Assembly (NCBI RefSeq): GCF_035582795.1
Contig: NC_134390.1
Coordinates: forward strand, 1,317,560-1,381,559
DNA from: Mycteria americana
Lineage: Eukaryota > Chordata > Aves > Ciconiiformes > Ciconiidae
Direction of reading: 5' to 3'
Length of the DNA: 64,000 nt
Under the pieces are notes generated by a model, which did no database searches, had not been told where the DNA came from, and saw only the letters and a list, made by a program, of their open reading frames with translations. A program made the translations under genes and the position numbers. This document shows, piece by piece, positions 11,210 to 22,260 of the stretch; the stretch's first letter is position 1; each line of letters begins with the position of its first letter.

Positions 11210-13199
11210 GTAAGGGCGGACCGCGACCCCCGGGATTGCGGGGGACCCCAAGGGACGTGTCGGCCCCTCCGACGGGGCTCCGCGGCCGCTCGGTGCCCCC
11301 CGGTTCCCCGGGCGAGCCGCCGGGACGGCGCGGGGGGCTCTGCCCTGACGGCGGAGCAGCGGGAGCCCGTCCCGGGGGGGGCTCTGCGCCCTCCGAGGGG
11401 AACCGGGGCTGCAGGGCGAAGGGTGGGATGGAGCCGGCGGCACCGAGCCCCGGCCGGCCCCCCCGGCTCGCCGCAGCCGTCGGGGATGGAGCCGGAGCCG
11501 GGGGTGGGGGGGACCCCCCGTGCTGGGGGCTCTGCCCTGCTCGGAGCCGGGCACCGGCTGGCAGCGGGGCCGGCCAGCCCCGGTCACGTCGGGGCCGGGC
11601 TTTCGCTGGGGATGGAGGTGATGAAGGTGATGGGGGAGATGAAGGACCTGCCCCGGCCCCCGGTTTTTGTTTCTCCGCTGCCGGAGGGGGAAGCCCGGGG
11701 AGGGGAGCCCGGTCGGGGTGCCCGGTGCTCTGCAAGCCCCGTCCCCAGCGAGTCCTGCCCGGGGCCAGGACCCCAGCAGGGAGGAAAGCAGCATCCCCCA
11801 CCTTCCCCCCCTTTTCCAGGTCTGTGTGGATGCTGCAGGGCTGCCCTTGAGCAAATTCCCTCCCCAAATGTCAGTGCATCCCCTCTCCCCTGCCCCTCCG
11901 GTTGGCTGAGGGTGGGACTGGGACTGGGACCATGAGTGCGACTGGGAGCTCTGGGCAGCCCCAGGTTCAGGACTCGGCCCACACCGGTGTCCCCACAGCC
12001 ACCCCGCTGGCCGTGCTGGAGCTGACGGAGCAGCTGTAGAGCTTTTAATCCGCCCTGCAGCCAGAGCCCACCGGGTCCACGTACAGCTGGGCCACATCCT
12101 GCTGCGTTCCCAGGCAGGACCGTGGTACAGAGGTCTCAAGCAAATCCTAATTTTCATGGTCTGCTCGTGGGTTTCTTGTCCCTCCTGCCCCTCTCCATGA
12201 TGAATTCCGGGCCCCAGCTGCCTGTTTTGTTCCTGGCTCTTGTGCCAGCATCTCTCCTGCATCCTCCTCCCCAGCCCTCCGTGTTTCTTCTGCCTTGGGT
12301 GGCCCTGTCCGGGCTCAGGGTCTTCATACCAGGGGCTGTGCGGGGCTTTCTCCTGAACCAACTGTCCTCCTCTGGAGAAAGGAAACCAGTGGAGGCTTGA
12401 AACCGAGTTCTTGGTCCTACAGAAAAGGAGAAGGGATTGAACCCACTTGTTTTGGGATGGGAGCTCGGTGCCTGGTGGCACAAAGGGAGAGCATCTCCCT
12501 CTGCTATGAGCGGGGCCATCCCTACCTGAAAACTAAGTTTTTGGCTACAGCAGGCTTTTTCCTGCAATGGGTTTCTTGTGGTTCTTTCGGATGATGTGGA
12601 ATGGAGACGTTTGCAAATGAAAGGTATCCAAAATAAGGGGCTGGACAAACTTCCCATTTCACAGTGGGTTCCCACCGTCTCCTTACTTGAGAAAGTACCA
12701 AAGAGACTTCATCAGGCGATTCCATCTTTGTCTACTTTCCCCCCCTTTTAAAAAAATCAATATTTTGGAGAAAGAGAGCAAAATCCCTAAAAATTCAAAC
12801 TGCATTTCCAAAGGGACAACCTTCTGAAAGATTTCCATGGGAATACTGCGCCGTGAAGTGCAGGGAAGGGGGGAAGACGCTGGGCTCGCCTCTTGAACAG
12901 AGCTCCAAACCTGGTGATTTTCTTCTGGGGTGGATTCTGGTGCAGGGGACCAGTGAGCGATGGGAGCTGCAGGTGGGGATGCTGCGCTTGGGACAGGTCC
13001 CCGAGGGTGGAGTGAAAGGAAGCCTCAGACTGCAGCCTGGAGGGGTTTTGGAGCAGATCTGCAGCCGTCTTTGGGCTGCTCTCACCACGCATAGCGGGTG
13101 CAGCCCTGTGGTCCCACCAGGACGCTGGCAGAAGGTATTTGGACCCGCTCCATCCTGGCTCAGCCAGACCCATCCATTCGTCCCAAAGATGGTCCTCCA

Positions 13200-13345
13200 C
13201 CACCTTCACCCACCAGATTTCCCAGCATCTGACAGACCCCTATTACTCTGCCGAAGAGTTAATTGGGGCCACATGCTCCTCCGGGGATACGATGGCTGTG
13301 CGCAGCAATTAACACCCTAATCCAGCCCCATCACGCATATTAAAA
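13200..13345 (+). promoter_or_regulatory. candidate intronic enhancer of NEUROD4
   Basis: Within intron 1. It has the NeuroD/neurogenin-type E-box CATCTG (13226-13231), two homeodomain cores (TTAATTGG near 13259 and CAATTAAC near 13307) and an OTX/CRX-type TAATCC (13318-13323) in about 100 bp. The combination suits an auto- or cross-regulated retinal or neural element. Motif evidence only. Confidence 0.4.
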
Positions 13346-13976
13346 GTGGGATTTTCCACATGGGGTGGACAGGGGCAGTGGAGCCAGGGCTTGGGCAGCA
13401 CACTTTCAGCAAAGCTGCTTAGATGCTAAGCTTTATTAAATGAGTCAGGCACGATGACAGGATTTGGGGGGCTGATTAACATGAAACCCAGGCTGGTTTG
13501 TGCGGTGTGACTGTGTTGGTTATGGCAGAAGGAAACGAAGGTTCAAGCAAATGTGCTCAGGTTAGAAGAGCTCAGGCAAGAAAATCTCCAGAGGCAGCTC
13601 AGCAGAGGACCTTTACTTTCAAGCTCCCTTTTGCAACCCGCAACGCGACAATCGGGGTTGAAGCCATGAGGGGAGGGACTCAGGAGTGGGAATAACCCCG
13701 AAATTGAATTGTTGGAAGCCCTGAGCCCTGGAAAAATGCTGCTGGGCCCCAGGGAGAGGCTTCAGTGGCTCCCAAAAAAATTCACCAGAAATTATTGTAG
13801 CTAGGTAAATAGATAGATAAATAGATTCTGCAGGTACCGTGAGTGGACAGAAAGCAGCTGATGTCTCTGGAAGATGATTCTGAGCTCAGTTCCTAATGCC
13901 CTCAAAGTGTTGAGCGACTCTCCTGCCTGCTGGACTTCCTTAATATCTCCTTGTCCCTTTGTTGCAGAGATCAGAG

Positions 13977-14972
13977 ATGACCAAGACGTATGCCAAGCCC
14001 AAAGAGATGGCAGAGCTTGTGAGCACCCAAGCCTGGATGAATGAAACACTGAGCTCCAAAGATGAGCTGAAGGAAGAGGACAGCAGGCAAGGTCCTTTTG
14101 GATTGATGCCTGGCTTGAATGAAGAGCACGACAGCATTGAGGAAGAAGAGGAGGAGGAGGATGATGGGGAAAAGCCGAAGAGAAGAGGACCAAAGAAGAA
14201 GAAAATGACCAAGGCGAGGCTGGAGCGGTTCAGGGCCCGGCGGGTGAAGGCCAATGCCCGGGAGCGCACGCGGATGCATGGTCTGAACGATGCTCTTGAC
14301 AACCTGAGGAGGGTGATGCCCTGCTACTCCAAGACTCAGAAATTGTCCAAGATTGAGACACTGAGGCTTGCAAGGAACTACATCTGGGCTCTGTCTGAGG
14401 TGCTCGAGACGGGGCAGACTCCTGAAGGGAAGAGCTTTGTGGAGATGCTCTGCAAGGGCTTGTCCCAGCCCACCAGCAACCTGGTGGCTGGCTGTCTGCA
14501 GCTGGGACCGCAGACCTTGTTCCTGGAGAAGCATGAAGAAAAGTCCCCGGTGTGTGAATCGGCCATATCCAGCCACTCCTTCAGCTACCAGTCCCCGGGG
14601 CTCCCAAGCCCACCCTACGGGACCATGGAAACACATCTGCTGCATTTAAAGCCTCCAACCTTCAAGAGCTTGGTGGATGCTTCCTTTGGAAACCATCCCT
14701 CTGACTGCACCACTCCCCCCTATGAGGGTCCCCTGACACCGCCCCTGAGCATCAGCGGGAACTTCTCCTTGAAGCAAGATGGGTCTCCAGACCTGGATAA
14801 ATCCTACACCTTCATGGCCCACTATCCCTCGGTCAGCCTGGCTGGAGCGCATGGACATGCTTCTCACTTCCAAAACACAGTGCCCCGCTACGAGATCCCC
14901 ATAGACATGAGCTATGAGTCCTACCCACACCATGTGGCCGGGCCTCAGCTCAACGCCATCTTCAATGAATAG
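13977..14972 (+). CDS. NEUROD4: neurogenic differentiation factor 4 (NeuroM/ATH3)
   Basis: A 331-aa nuclear bHLH transcription factor, the same length as human NEUROD4. It dimerises with E-proteins, binds CANNTG E-boxes and drives neuronal and retinal differentiation. Visible parts: an acidic run (residues 55-63) ending just before a basic nuclear-localisation stretch [11 protein letters not shown] (67-77), the bHLH at about 88-140 with basic motif [12 protein letters not shown] and second helix [18 protein letters not shown], then a NEUROD-type C-terminal region with [20 protein letters not shown] and the ending LNAIFNE. The ATG at 13977 is chosen because the in-frame ATG at 13959 lies in the intron, before the acceptor at 13966-13967. 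A G sits at -3. The whole CDS is in one exon, as in the family. No frameshift or missing basic-region residue is seen. Confidence 0.98.
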   Translation: MTKTYAKPKEMAELVSTQAWMNETLSSKDELKEEDSRQGPFGLMPGLNEEHDSIEEEEEEEDDGEKPKRRGPKKKKMTKARLERFRARRVKANARERTRMHGLNDALDNLRRVMPCYSKTQKLSKIETLRLARNYIWALSEVLETGQTPEGKSFVEMLCKGLSQPTSNLVAGCLQLGPQTLFLEKHEEKSPVCESAISSHSFSYQSPGLPSPPYGTMETHLLHLKPPTFKSLVDASFGNHPSDCTTPPYEGPLTPPLSISGNFSLKQDGSPDLDKSYTFMAHYPSVSLAGAHGHASHFQNTVPRYEIPIDMSYESYPHHVAGPQLNAIFNE

Positions 14973-16620
14973 CAAAGCAGAGTTAGACCCAAATTCTTGA
15001 TGCAGAGAGAAGTTCAGCCACGTCGTGTTTCTAGAACGGACACAACTGGAGCGAGGATATTGCCGCTATGGGGTGAGAGACTTCTGAGCATCTCTGCAGG
15101 ACATTGCTGTGGAAGGTTCAGCTGGCCCTCCGGTCCTCTCCCAGCAGGTCTGCGCTGGTGCCACCTTGCTGATTTCTGAGCTGTCCCCAGGAGCCACGTG
15201 AACCCTTTCCAACAGCTGAACTTTGAGCAGCCACTGCCGAAAGCTGAGCCATTGCCTCCCGCTCCCTCTGCCCCAGAGATGCTCGTGAAGGTGGCTTCAC
15301 CCTGCAGGACTTTTTGCCTGAACGCACTCCAGCACTTGGGATCGTCCATTGCCAAGACGTTACAGCTCCTTTTCCTCCCTCCTTGAGGTGGTGGGGCATG
15401 GGCACACCTCTGTCTCGCATCGGGTGGAGACAAGCCCCTCCGGCCCCTTGGGATGACCAGTTCCCCTTCCACACGCTGTGATGGGGTCATGGTTTTCCGA
15501 GTCCAGCCATGGCCAGGCGGGCTGGCAGAGGTGGGAATGATCTGGACCACTTGCAGAAGCCCAACACGGTTGCTCCTCCTTGAAGCTTTCCCCCCAACGG
15601 AGAACCTCATCTTTGCTGCCACCGCATCATCCAGGGACGGCATGGTCCAGCCAGGCTCAGACCTTCTCCGTGATGGTCCCTCCACTGCTCTCCTCCTGCA
15701 CTGAGCCCTGCTGCCCGTCCTCTTCTGAGCCTCAGACCTTGCCCGTGACCTACAACCAGCATGAGATTATCAGCACACGGATCTTGAAACCTCGTTAAGG
15801 TTGATCCTCGTTGATCTTTCAGAGCACAAATATCCCGGCTGGAAGAGGAGCTCTCAGCTGAACCCTTGCTCCTGACGGGCCACGTCTTCTTACGGTTTGT
15901 AGTGTTATTTCTCATGATCTGTGTCCTGAAGCCATCCTGCCAAAAGAAGTGTGTCTTAATTTCCTGTTTTATTTATTATTTACTGTGTGTATGGGGGGGT
16001 CCAATTTATTTCCTTCCGTTTTACATGACATGTGGAATGTGCTAAATAACCTCCTCATTTTCCAGTTGACTTCCAAGTGCTTAGTTGGAGTTAGCTTTGT
16101 GGAGACGTGTGGTTTTTGCAGTGCCGTTGCTCCAGGATTATTTATTAGCCATTATTTATTTAATTTATTTTCTTCCTGCCCTCACGGTCTACTTTCTGGT
16201 GATGAAACCAAGTATTTAACCAAGGGGTTACATATTTAATGTTGAACTACATATTTAACATTGGCATTTCTTGGATTTTGGAGGCTGATCGTGCCTGGCC
16301 GCTCCCAACTCGTCCCTTGTATTTCTAGATGAGCAATAACTTTTAAAGGCTATGCAACTATTTTTGTTTTCAAGAAAAGCCAGGCAACTATTTTTGATGT
16401 CCCACTGGCCTCGCGAGCCCGGCTGGCCAAACCTCCCTGTTTTGCAGAGGTGTTTTGTATAGAGTTGGGAATTTGGAGGTGGCTTGAGCTCCGGAGGTCC
16501 CTGCCCAGCCCCTGGGTCCTGGGGCTCCTTCCCTTTTGTACCGAGAGCAAATGTTTATCCTTTTGTAAAGAAAGCAGAATTGGGTTTTTAGCTCAAATAA
16601 AGTTGTGGTCTTGTTTCAAG
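14973..16620 (+). other. NEUROD4: NEUROD4 3'UTR with AU-rich element
   Basis: A long 3'UTR of about 1.65 kb. The distal part contains at least ten ATTTA pentamers: 15971, 15978, 16004, 16140, 16154, 16158, 16163, 16214, 16234 and 16253. Two of them overlap as ATTTATTTA at 16154-16162. Such AU-rich elements usually mark short-lived mRNAs, as expected for a transient proneural factor. The boundary comes from the poly(A) signal at 16596. Confidence 0.75.
16596..16601 (+). terminator. NEUROD4: NEUROD4 poly(A) signal AATAAA
   Basis: A canonical AATAAA after the AU-rich 3'UTR, with a likely cleavage site about 16-20 bases later. GTGGTCTTG follows, and a GGT run at 16669-16692 lies further downstream. 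Confidence 0.8.
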
Positions 16621-16668
16621 CAGCATCACCCCAGGGCTGTCGTCTCCATTCCTGTGGTCTTCAACACG

Positions 16669-16692
16669 GTGGTGGTGGTGGTGGTGGTGGTG
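16669..16692 (+). repeat. (GGT)n microsatellite
   Basis: About eight GGT units about 70 bases past the NEUROD4 poly(A) signal. It might add to GU-rich downstream poly(A) context, but it is rather distant for that. Confidence 0.85.
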
Positions 16693-16969
16693 AGGGGCTG
16701 CCTGGGGGGAACCAGAGGATCTGAACCCCCCCACGCTGGGGTCCAGCTGGGATCCCTGACCTTGGGGCTGCGCTCCATGGGCTGCTGCTGGTAGCCAGCA
16801 CTGGCCGTGGGACCAGCACCGGCCACGGGACTCCCTGGGAAGGTCATCTCCAGAGGCGTGGGGAAGGGGTGGGTGGTGGTGGGCTCGGCTGCGGGGTGAG
16901 GGTGGGTGCATTTAACATGGAGCTGCTGCTGGCTCTGCCCCGGGGCTCTGCCCGTCTGGCCCAGGCGTT

Positions 16970-17280
16970 CACGGGGCGTGCGTCCCGAACACAGGCGCGC
17001 ACACGTGTAGACATGCACGCAACCACGCACGCAGTCACGCGTGCGCTGCCCCAGACACGCACCACGTGCCCGTACAGGCACGCACGCACAAACACCCCAC
17101 GCACGAGCGCGGACGACCCTTTGCACGCGTGCACGCTGACACGCCGCGCACATACGCGCCGCTGCGTTGTCCCGCACCGCTCCGCGTGCCCACGCACCCT
17201 CGCGAGCGGTGCACAAACGCGCACGGGGAGACGGGCGCGCGCGAGCGCCCACGCACGCGAGTCGGCCCTGCGCTCATGGC
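16970..17280. repeat. CACG/CACAC-rich alternating tract
   Basis: Degenerate alternating purine-pyrimidine sequence built from CACGCA, CACGTG and GCGCACA words (for example ACACGTGTAGACATGCACGC near 17001). A related tract lies at about 17965-18200. Open frames through it are arginine-, histidine- and threonine-rich low-complexity artefacts. Confidence 0.7.
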
Positions 17281-17964
17281 CGTGCGGAAGCGCTGGGGCG
17301 CATCCCGCCCGCTCCGTGATGGCCAGCGTCGTGCCTACGCAGGGGACGCAGGCGTCCTGACTTCACCTCGTCCGAGCCATCGCCCCTACGGAGAGCGGGG
17401 GGTACGCGTGACCCGGCCCCCGCGGCACCCACGAGTCCTCCTTTCCCAGCTGCGCTAAAAACCCGAAACAGCTTCTGGCTGCCATCGGGGCCTCTCCTCC
17501 CCGCAGCCCCCGTGGCCCCTCGCGCAGGGACCCCGCGCTCCACGTGTCCTCGCACACCTCAGTGCCTCTCCATCCCCCAGCCCAGTGCACCGGCTGCTGC
17601 CGGGAGCCCGGTGGGAGCTGCCAAGCGCCTCGGCCCCGCAAGCTGTGCCCTGCAAGCGGCTGCCGCTGCCCCGCACGGGGCGAGGGCGGGGGGCTCTCTG
17701 GGGGGACCCGCAGCTGCAGCCGCGCCGCAAAGGGCCGGGGGAGATGCTGCGGCCCTGAGCGGGGGCAAGGAGCCGCACGGGAGGCGTGAGCCGGGCGGGG
17801 GGCTGGCGAGGAGAGACCTTGTGCGTCCCCCAAGCAAGCGGGGAGCGGCTGCTTTGGGGAGGGGGCTGGGCTGGGGACGCACCTACCTGGGGATGGGTCT
17901 TACCCTGCACCGGTCTGTACCGTGGGCTGGGGGTTATCGCAGCCCGCGGAAATGGGGAGACCAT

Positions 17965-18215
17965 CCCCAGCACGTACGCGCAACATATACGTGCACGCGC
18001 ACATCCGAAACACTCCAACGCTTACACATGCAGGCACGCAGGGAGAGATGCGTGCGTAAATAAGTCGGTACAATATCTGTGCACGCGCGCACAGACTCAC
18101 AACCCTCCTGCACGGCTCTGTGCCGCATACCTAGGGCCGCGCACAAACGTGCACGCGTGCACGCAAAGCCACACGCCTGCCTTACACCCACACCCCGGAC
18201 ACCTACAGACAAGCA
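17965..18215. repeat. second CACG/GCAC-rich tract
   Basis: The same word composition as the tract at 16970-17280, including GTGCACGCGCAC and AACGTGCACGCGTGCACGC. The two are separated by about 700 bp of unique GC-rich DNA. Confidence 0.65.
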
Positions 18216-18239
18216 CAGGCGTGCAAGCCCCCACCCGAC

Positions 18240-21200
18240 GGCAGCGTGACCCCCACCCCGACGCTCTGGGAGCAGTGGGATAAGGACAGCAGCCGGCTGC
18301 CCGCTGGTGCCCAGGGTCCAGCTGTGTCCCCGGCCCTCCCCGCTCCCCCCGCAGCCCTTCACTCGCTGGCCGGCGGCCAAGCCCTGCTCGGTGCCAGGTC
18401 CCCCGGGCGCCTGTGCGCCCAACAGCAGGGGAATCGCCCCTTCCAGCAGCCCCAGCCCGTGCCAAGAGGGCAGGGAGCCGTGCCAGGCTGGGGCAAACGC
18501 TGCCCTTGCTCCTGCGCCGGGCCCCACGGGGCTGCGCGTGCGCGCGGGCGTGCGAGAGCGCGGCTGGCCCCCGGTACGCACGTGCGCGGGGGCAAAGGAA
18601 CACCCCTGCGCCCGTGCACGCAGGGTGAGGGGTCCATGAGGAGCGCCGGGGTCGTGGCTCCGCCGGCTGAGGCTGCTGTGATGAGAAGGAGCTGAGAACT
18701 GGCGCATTCGCTGCACCCCACGCTCCCCAGCACCGGCACAGCCTGGGCACCGATGGAGCAGGTCCCTTTTCCCCCCCCGGGTGGGGTCCCTTTCCACCCC
18801 ACGCCTCGGTGGGTCCCCACAGCCCCTCACCACCCACAGTGTCGGGGAGGCTGGGAGAGGTCCCACAGCTCGGGGGGGACGGGGCAGGCAGGGTCTGGGT
18901 GCCGGGAAGGGCACGTGGGGAGGCAACGCCGCTTCTCACCAGCCGTAGCGAGGACCCACAGAAACGCTGGGGACGAGTGGGTGCCCGGGAGCTGAGCCCC
19001 GTGAGTCCATCAGCTGCACTTAATGTAACCTTAGGGACTAATTAGCGCCTAGGACAAAGGAGCCCTCGTTAAAAACTCTCCCCTTCCCATATGATGACAC
19101 AGCTGAGACTGGAGGATGCTCTTTCTCCTGGAAGAAGGACCAGGGAGGCTGGAGCAGGTATCGGGAACCTCCGATGGTCCATCGTCTCCTCTTGCTCCAT
19201 CGTCTCCTCTTGCTCCAGCTCCCGTGTCTCCAGCTGCCGGGTGAGCATCGGTTTGGGATGCAGTGCAGAGACAGCTCCGGACACCTCTTGGACTTCTACA
19301 GCTTTGCTTTAACTCCACCAGGGTCTCCATCCCGGCCCACGTGGAGGTCGGCTTGGATGGCAGAGCAGCCCTTCCAGCCCCCCTCTGGCAGCCCAGCAGC
19401 CAGCCCCATCCCTGGGGGAGCTAGCGGAAAACCAGGACTCTTTTTTTAAGGATACTGGAAGGAAAAAGCCAGCTGGGGAATGTGCGAGGGGAAGGATGAC
19501 CATCAGAGCTGAAAAGGCCAGGTGGGAACAACCTCCTACACCGTTCTTCCTTGGGCAGGTGGAGAAGACCCCAAGGCAGGGATGCTTTGCCCCCCCCACC
19601 CCATACGGGGCATTCCCACGGCAGCGGTCGGGGTGTCCAGCACCAGCAGGGCACACGGCTCGGTCAAGGGTGGTGATGTCCACGGAGAAGCCACAGTTGG
19701 GAGCAACTCTTCGCTCTGAGGGTCCTGGCTCCAAGTCGCCCTGGTTTCCACAGCAGGGTGGGAGTGCCCAAAGCTGTATAATTGCTAAGTCTTTTTAAAC
19801 CCCAGATTTAAAAGCTGTAATTCTGATATTGTTTGTAATCTGATAACGCTGTGAGCCACTGAGCTCCTAATGTGCCCAGCTTGGGAAACCATGAGGATTT
19901 TCCCACTAAGCCGAAATATCAGACTGTTGATTCTTGAGTTAATCGTCTTTTCCCCCTTGGGGACATCAGATTTTGGCAACTAACTTTCTTGCTGACTCGC
20001 GCGGGCCGGTGGGAGAGGAGCCGCGCACGGTCCCAAGAGGATCGGTGTGGTGGCACCAGGCGTGATCCTGGGGAAACTGGGATGTGCCAGGACGCAGCTT
20101 GTCTGCACCCAGCAGGCATCGAGGGTTAAACTGGGCTTGTGCAAAGCTGTGACCCTCAGGCTCACACCACGACTTGGAAACCAACCCATCACTTGCATGT
20201 TTGCAGCCTTCAGGACCAGTCTCTTCTTTCCATGAGTCCAAGCTGCTGGACACGGCTGGGCAGGCAGGTAACTCCTGTGCACGGGGCGTCCCCATCCCTG
20301 CGTCATCCAGCGTCCTCCGGTCCATCCGCCCGGCATCCCACCGAGCCCTGGAGTGCTGTGCGTGCGGCTCCGGCTACCCAGCTCCTCGGACCACGGGACC
20401 AGGAGACTGATCCCCTCGGATACGCTGTGGGGATGGATGCCTGGGAGAAGAGCCTGGCCAGCCTCAGCTGCAGTGCCCCAGCCAGCACGCCCTGGGTTGG
20501 GGTGTCCTGTGAGCTTTCAAAGGCTGCACCTCATCCATCTAACTGGGGAGCCGTGGCTGCCCCACCACCCCGCTACGCCCCCTGCGCCCTACCCGGGCCA
20601 GGGGACCCGGGGGAGGGCAAGGTCCCCTTCCCACATCCAGCCTGGCAGAGGTGGGACGGGGCTCCCCATCCCTCCGGCTCCTCTGGAGCTTCCCACCAGT
20701 GCGGGGCGGGTAATTCGCACAAATCCCGGCGCTGGCTCCGCCGAGCCCCTAAGCTCTTTGCCGCGCTCCAGATCAGCCGTGGTTCAATCTGTTTGCAAAG
20801 CTGTACAGAGTGTTTACGCAGCAGGGACCGGTCCAAGGGATTAGGGGAAACGCTCCCCCGGCATCTGCTCCCTCCGGCCGCGGCCAGCGCCGGAGCATCC
20901 CTCGCCTCGGGGAGCCGTCCCAGCCTTCCCCGTCCCCACCCTGCCTGGCTCCAAAGGTGCTGTGGGTCCTCCTGGCACCCAAAGGGATTTTGGTGCTGGC
21001 AAAGGGTCCTGCTTATAGTTGGGGACCTCACGGTCTTACCCTGGAGCTGTAGTGGGTCCTGGTGGGCTGGCTGATCCCGAGGGGAGCTCAGGGTGACCAA
21101 GAGGGACTGTCACGCAGCTGGTAGAGGTGTCACCCCTTCCCCTGGACTCTGGGGAGTCTCAGAACATCCCTGACTGATGAACCCCCGAGTACCTGGCCAA

Positions 21201-22000
21201 TACTCACCCTGTGCCAGCTTCCAGCAGCAGGAGACCCCCCCCTCACAGGGTCCCCTCCTTCCCGAGTCCCTCTTTGGTGTCCAGAGCTGAGCCAGAGTGT
21301 GGTGACAGCGCAGAGAAAGGGGACGCAGATGCCACCGTGAACTGAGTCTTACCCCGGCTGGGCTTGCAGGGAGTGGTGGCCGGGGTGAGGGAGGACCACG
21401 GCCTCCATTCGGCCGATGCCGCACGCAGCACTTGAGCCTTCTCCCCCTCTCCCACTGTCCCCCCTGGTCTGGAACGTGATCTCAGAGATCACGTTTGAGG
21501 GACGTTCCTGAGGTGTCACTGGGACCCGAGCCCTGGTGCTCCAGCAGAGCGGACGGAGAGCTTGCGGGCATGCGGCTGCTGGTCCCCAAGCTGTGCCAGC
21601 CCGCAGCCGTCCCACAGCCCGCCCTGCTGAGGGCTGCCGTCACCGGCCGGGCGGCTCTTTGGCCAGTAAATTGTGTCCCGCAAGAGCAAGAGCCCGGCAC
21701 GCAAGGACGTGGGCTCCCGGCGAGGGCCGGCAGCCTGAAACACCCCCGAATCAGCCTGCGGGAAGAGGCAGCCCCACTGCCTGTGCTGGAGGGGACCGGG
21801 GCCGCACGCCCCATCCCGCGGCTGAGCAGCTCCCTCGGGACCGGCGGCAGCGCGGGCAGGGACGGGCAGCCCTGGGCAATCCCCGGAGTCCACGCTGGCA
21901 TCTGGGTGGCACCGGGCATTTCATTCAGCCCCATCCCTGGCTGAGACGTGGGCGATGGCAGCTGTCATGCACTGGCTAGCACACGTACAGAGGTTTTTTT
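18240..22000. other. gene-free interval with AT-rich islands
   Basis: Open frames here are GC-rich shadow frames without domains. AT-rich islands near 19010-19070 and 19770-19970 stand out as possible conserved non-coding elements. I cannot support any exon. Confidence 0.5.
19008..19075. promoter_or_regulatory. candidate enhancer: E-box, CTAATTAG, SOX site
   Basis: Within 50 bp: an E-box CAGCTG (19011-19016), a palindromic homeodomain site CTAATTAG (19038-19045) and a SOX-type ACAAAGG (19054-19060). It lies about 2.4 kb beyond the NEUROD4 3' end. Motif evidence only. Confidence 0.35.
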
Positions 22001-22009
22001 CGTCGTCGT

Positions 22010-22260
22010 TGTTGTTTTTTTATATTATAATACAAGTTCAGGAACCTCCCAGCTTAATCCCCACCAGATAAACTAACAGCGGAGAGATTTGGAGTTATTG
22101 ACGAAGTCTTGCTGCTCGGGCGAGATTAGAGCTCGGCTTAATCTTGTAGCAGGAGGGTTTGGGGATGGTTTAATCAGAATTTGTACAGGAATAATCCTGT
22201 CTTTAAACTCGTCCTGGGCCCAATCCCTCCCAAGTTGTAATCAGGCAGGAGCCTCTCAGA
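22010..22260. promoter_or_regulatory. candidate OTX/CRX-type enhancer, six TAATC sites
   Basis: Six TAATC/GATTA cores lie in 188 bp: TAATCC 22055-22060, GATTA 22124-22128, TAATC 22139-22143, TAATC 22171-22175, TAATCC 22192-22197 and TAATC 22238-22242. About 0.4 would be expected by chance at equal base frequencies. These are the recognition words of K50 homeodomain factors such as OTX2 and CRX, which act in retina, where NEUROD4 is also expressed. The island is AT-rich inside GC-rich DNA, 7 kb past NEUROD4 and 6.8 kb beyond the 3' end of ENDOU. Confidence 0.5.

Larger units (their letters stand above)
10920..11600 (+). promoter_or_regulatory. NEUROD4: CpG island, likely NEUROD4 promoter
   Basis: Dense CpG and GGGCCG/CCGCGG sequence starts right after the 14-bp array and covers the presumed first exon. 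No clear TATA box is visible. Assignment to NEUROD4 rests on strand, on the good donor at 11210 and on the downstream acceptor at 13967. The transcription start cannot be fixed from sequence. Confidence 0.6.

Noticed and set aside
10769-12481. 570-codon minus-strand frame over the NEUROD4 CpG island
   Set aside because: CpG-island composition and the 14-bp array keep it open. The sequence is Pro/Gly/Arg/Ala low complexity without homology I recognise.
13959-13976. Upstream in-frame ATG giving six extra NEUROD4 residues
   Set aside because: It lies before the splice acceptor at 13966-13967, so it is intronic. The family-conserved start is MTKTY at 13977.
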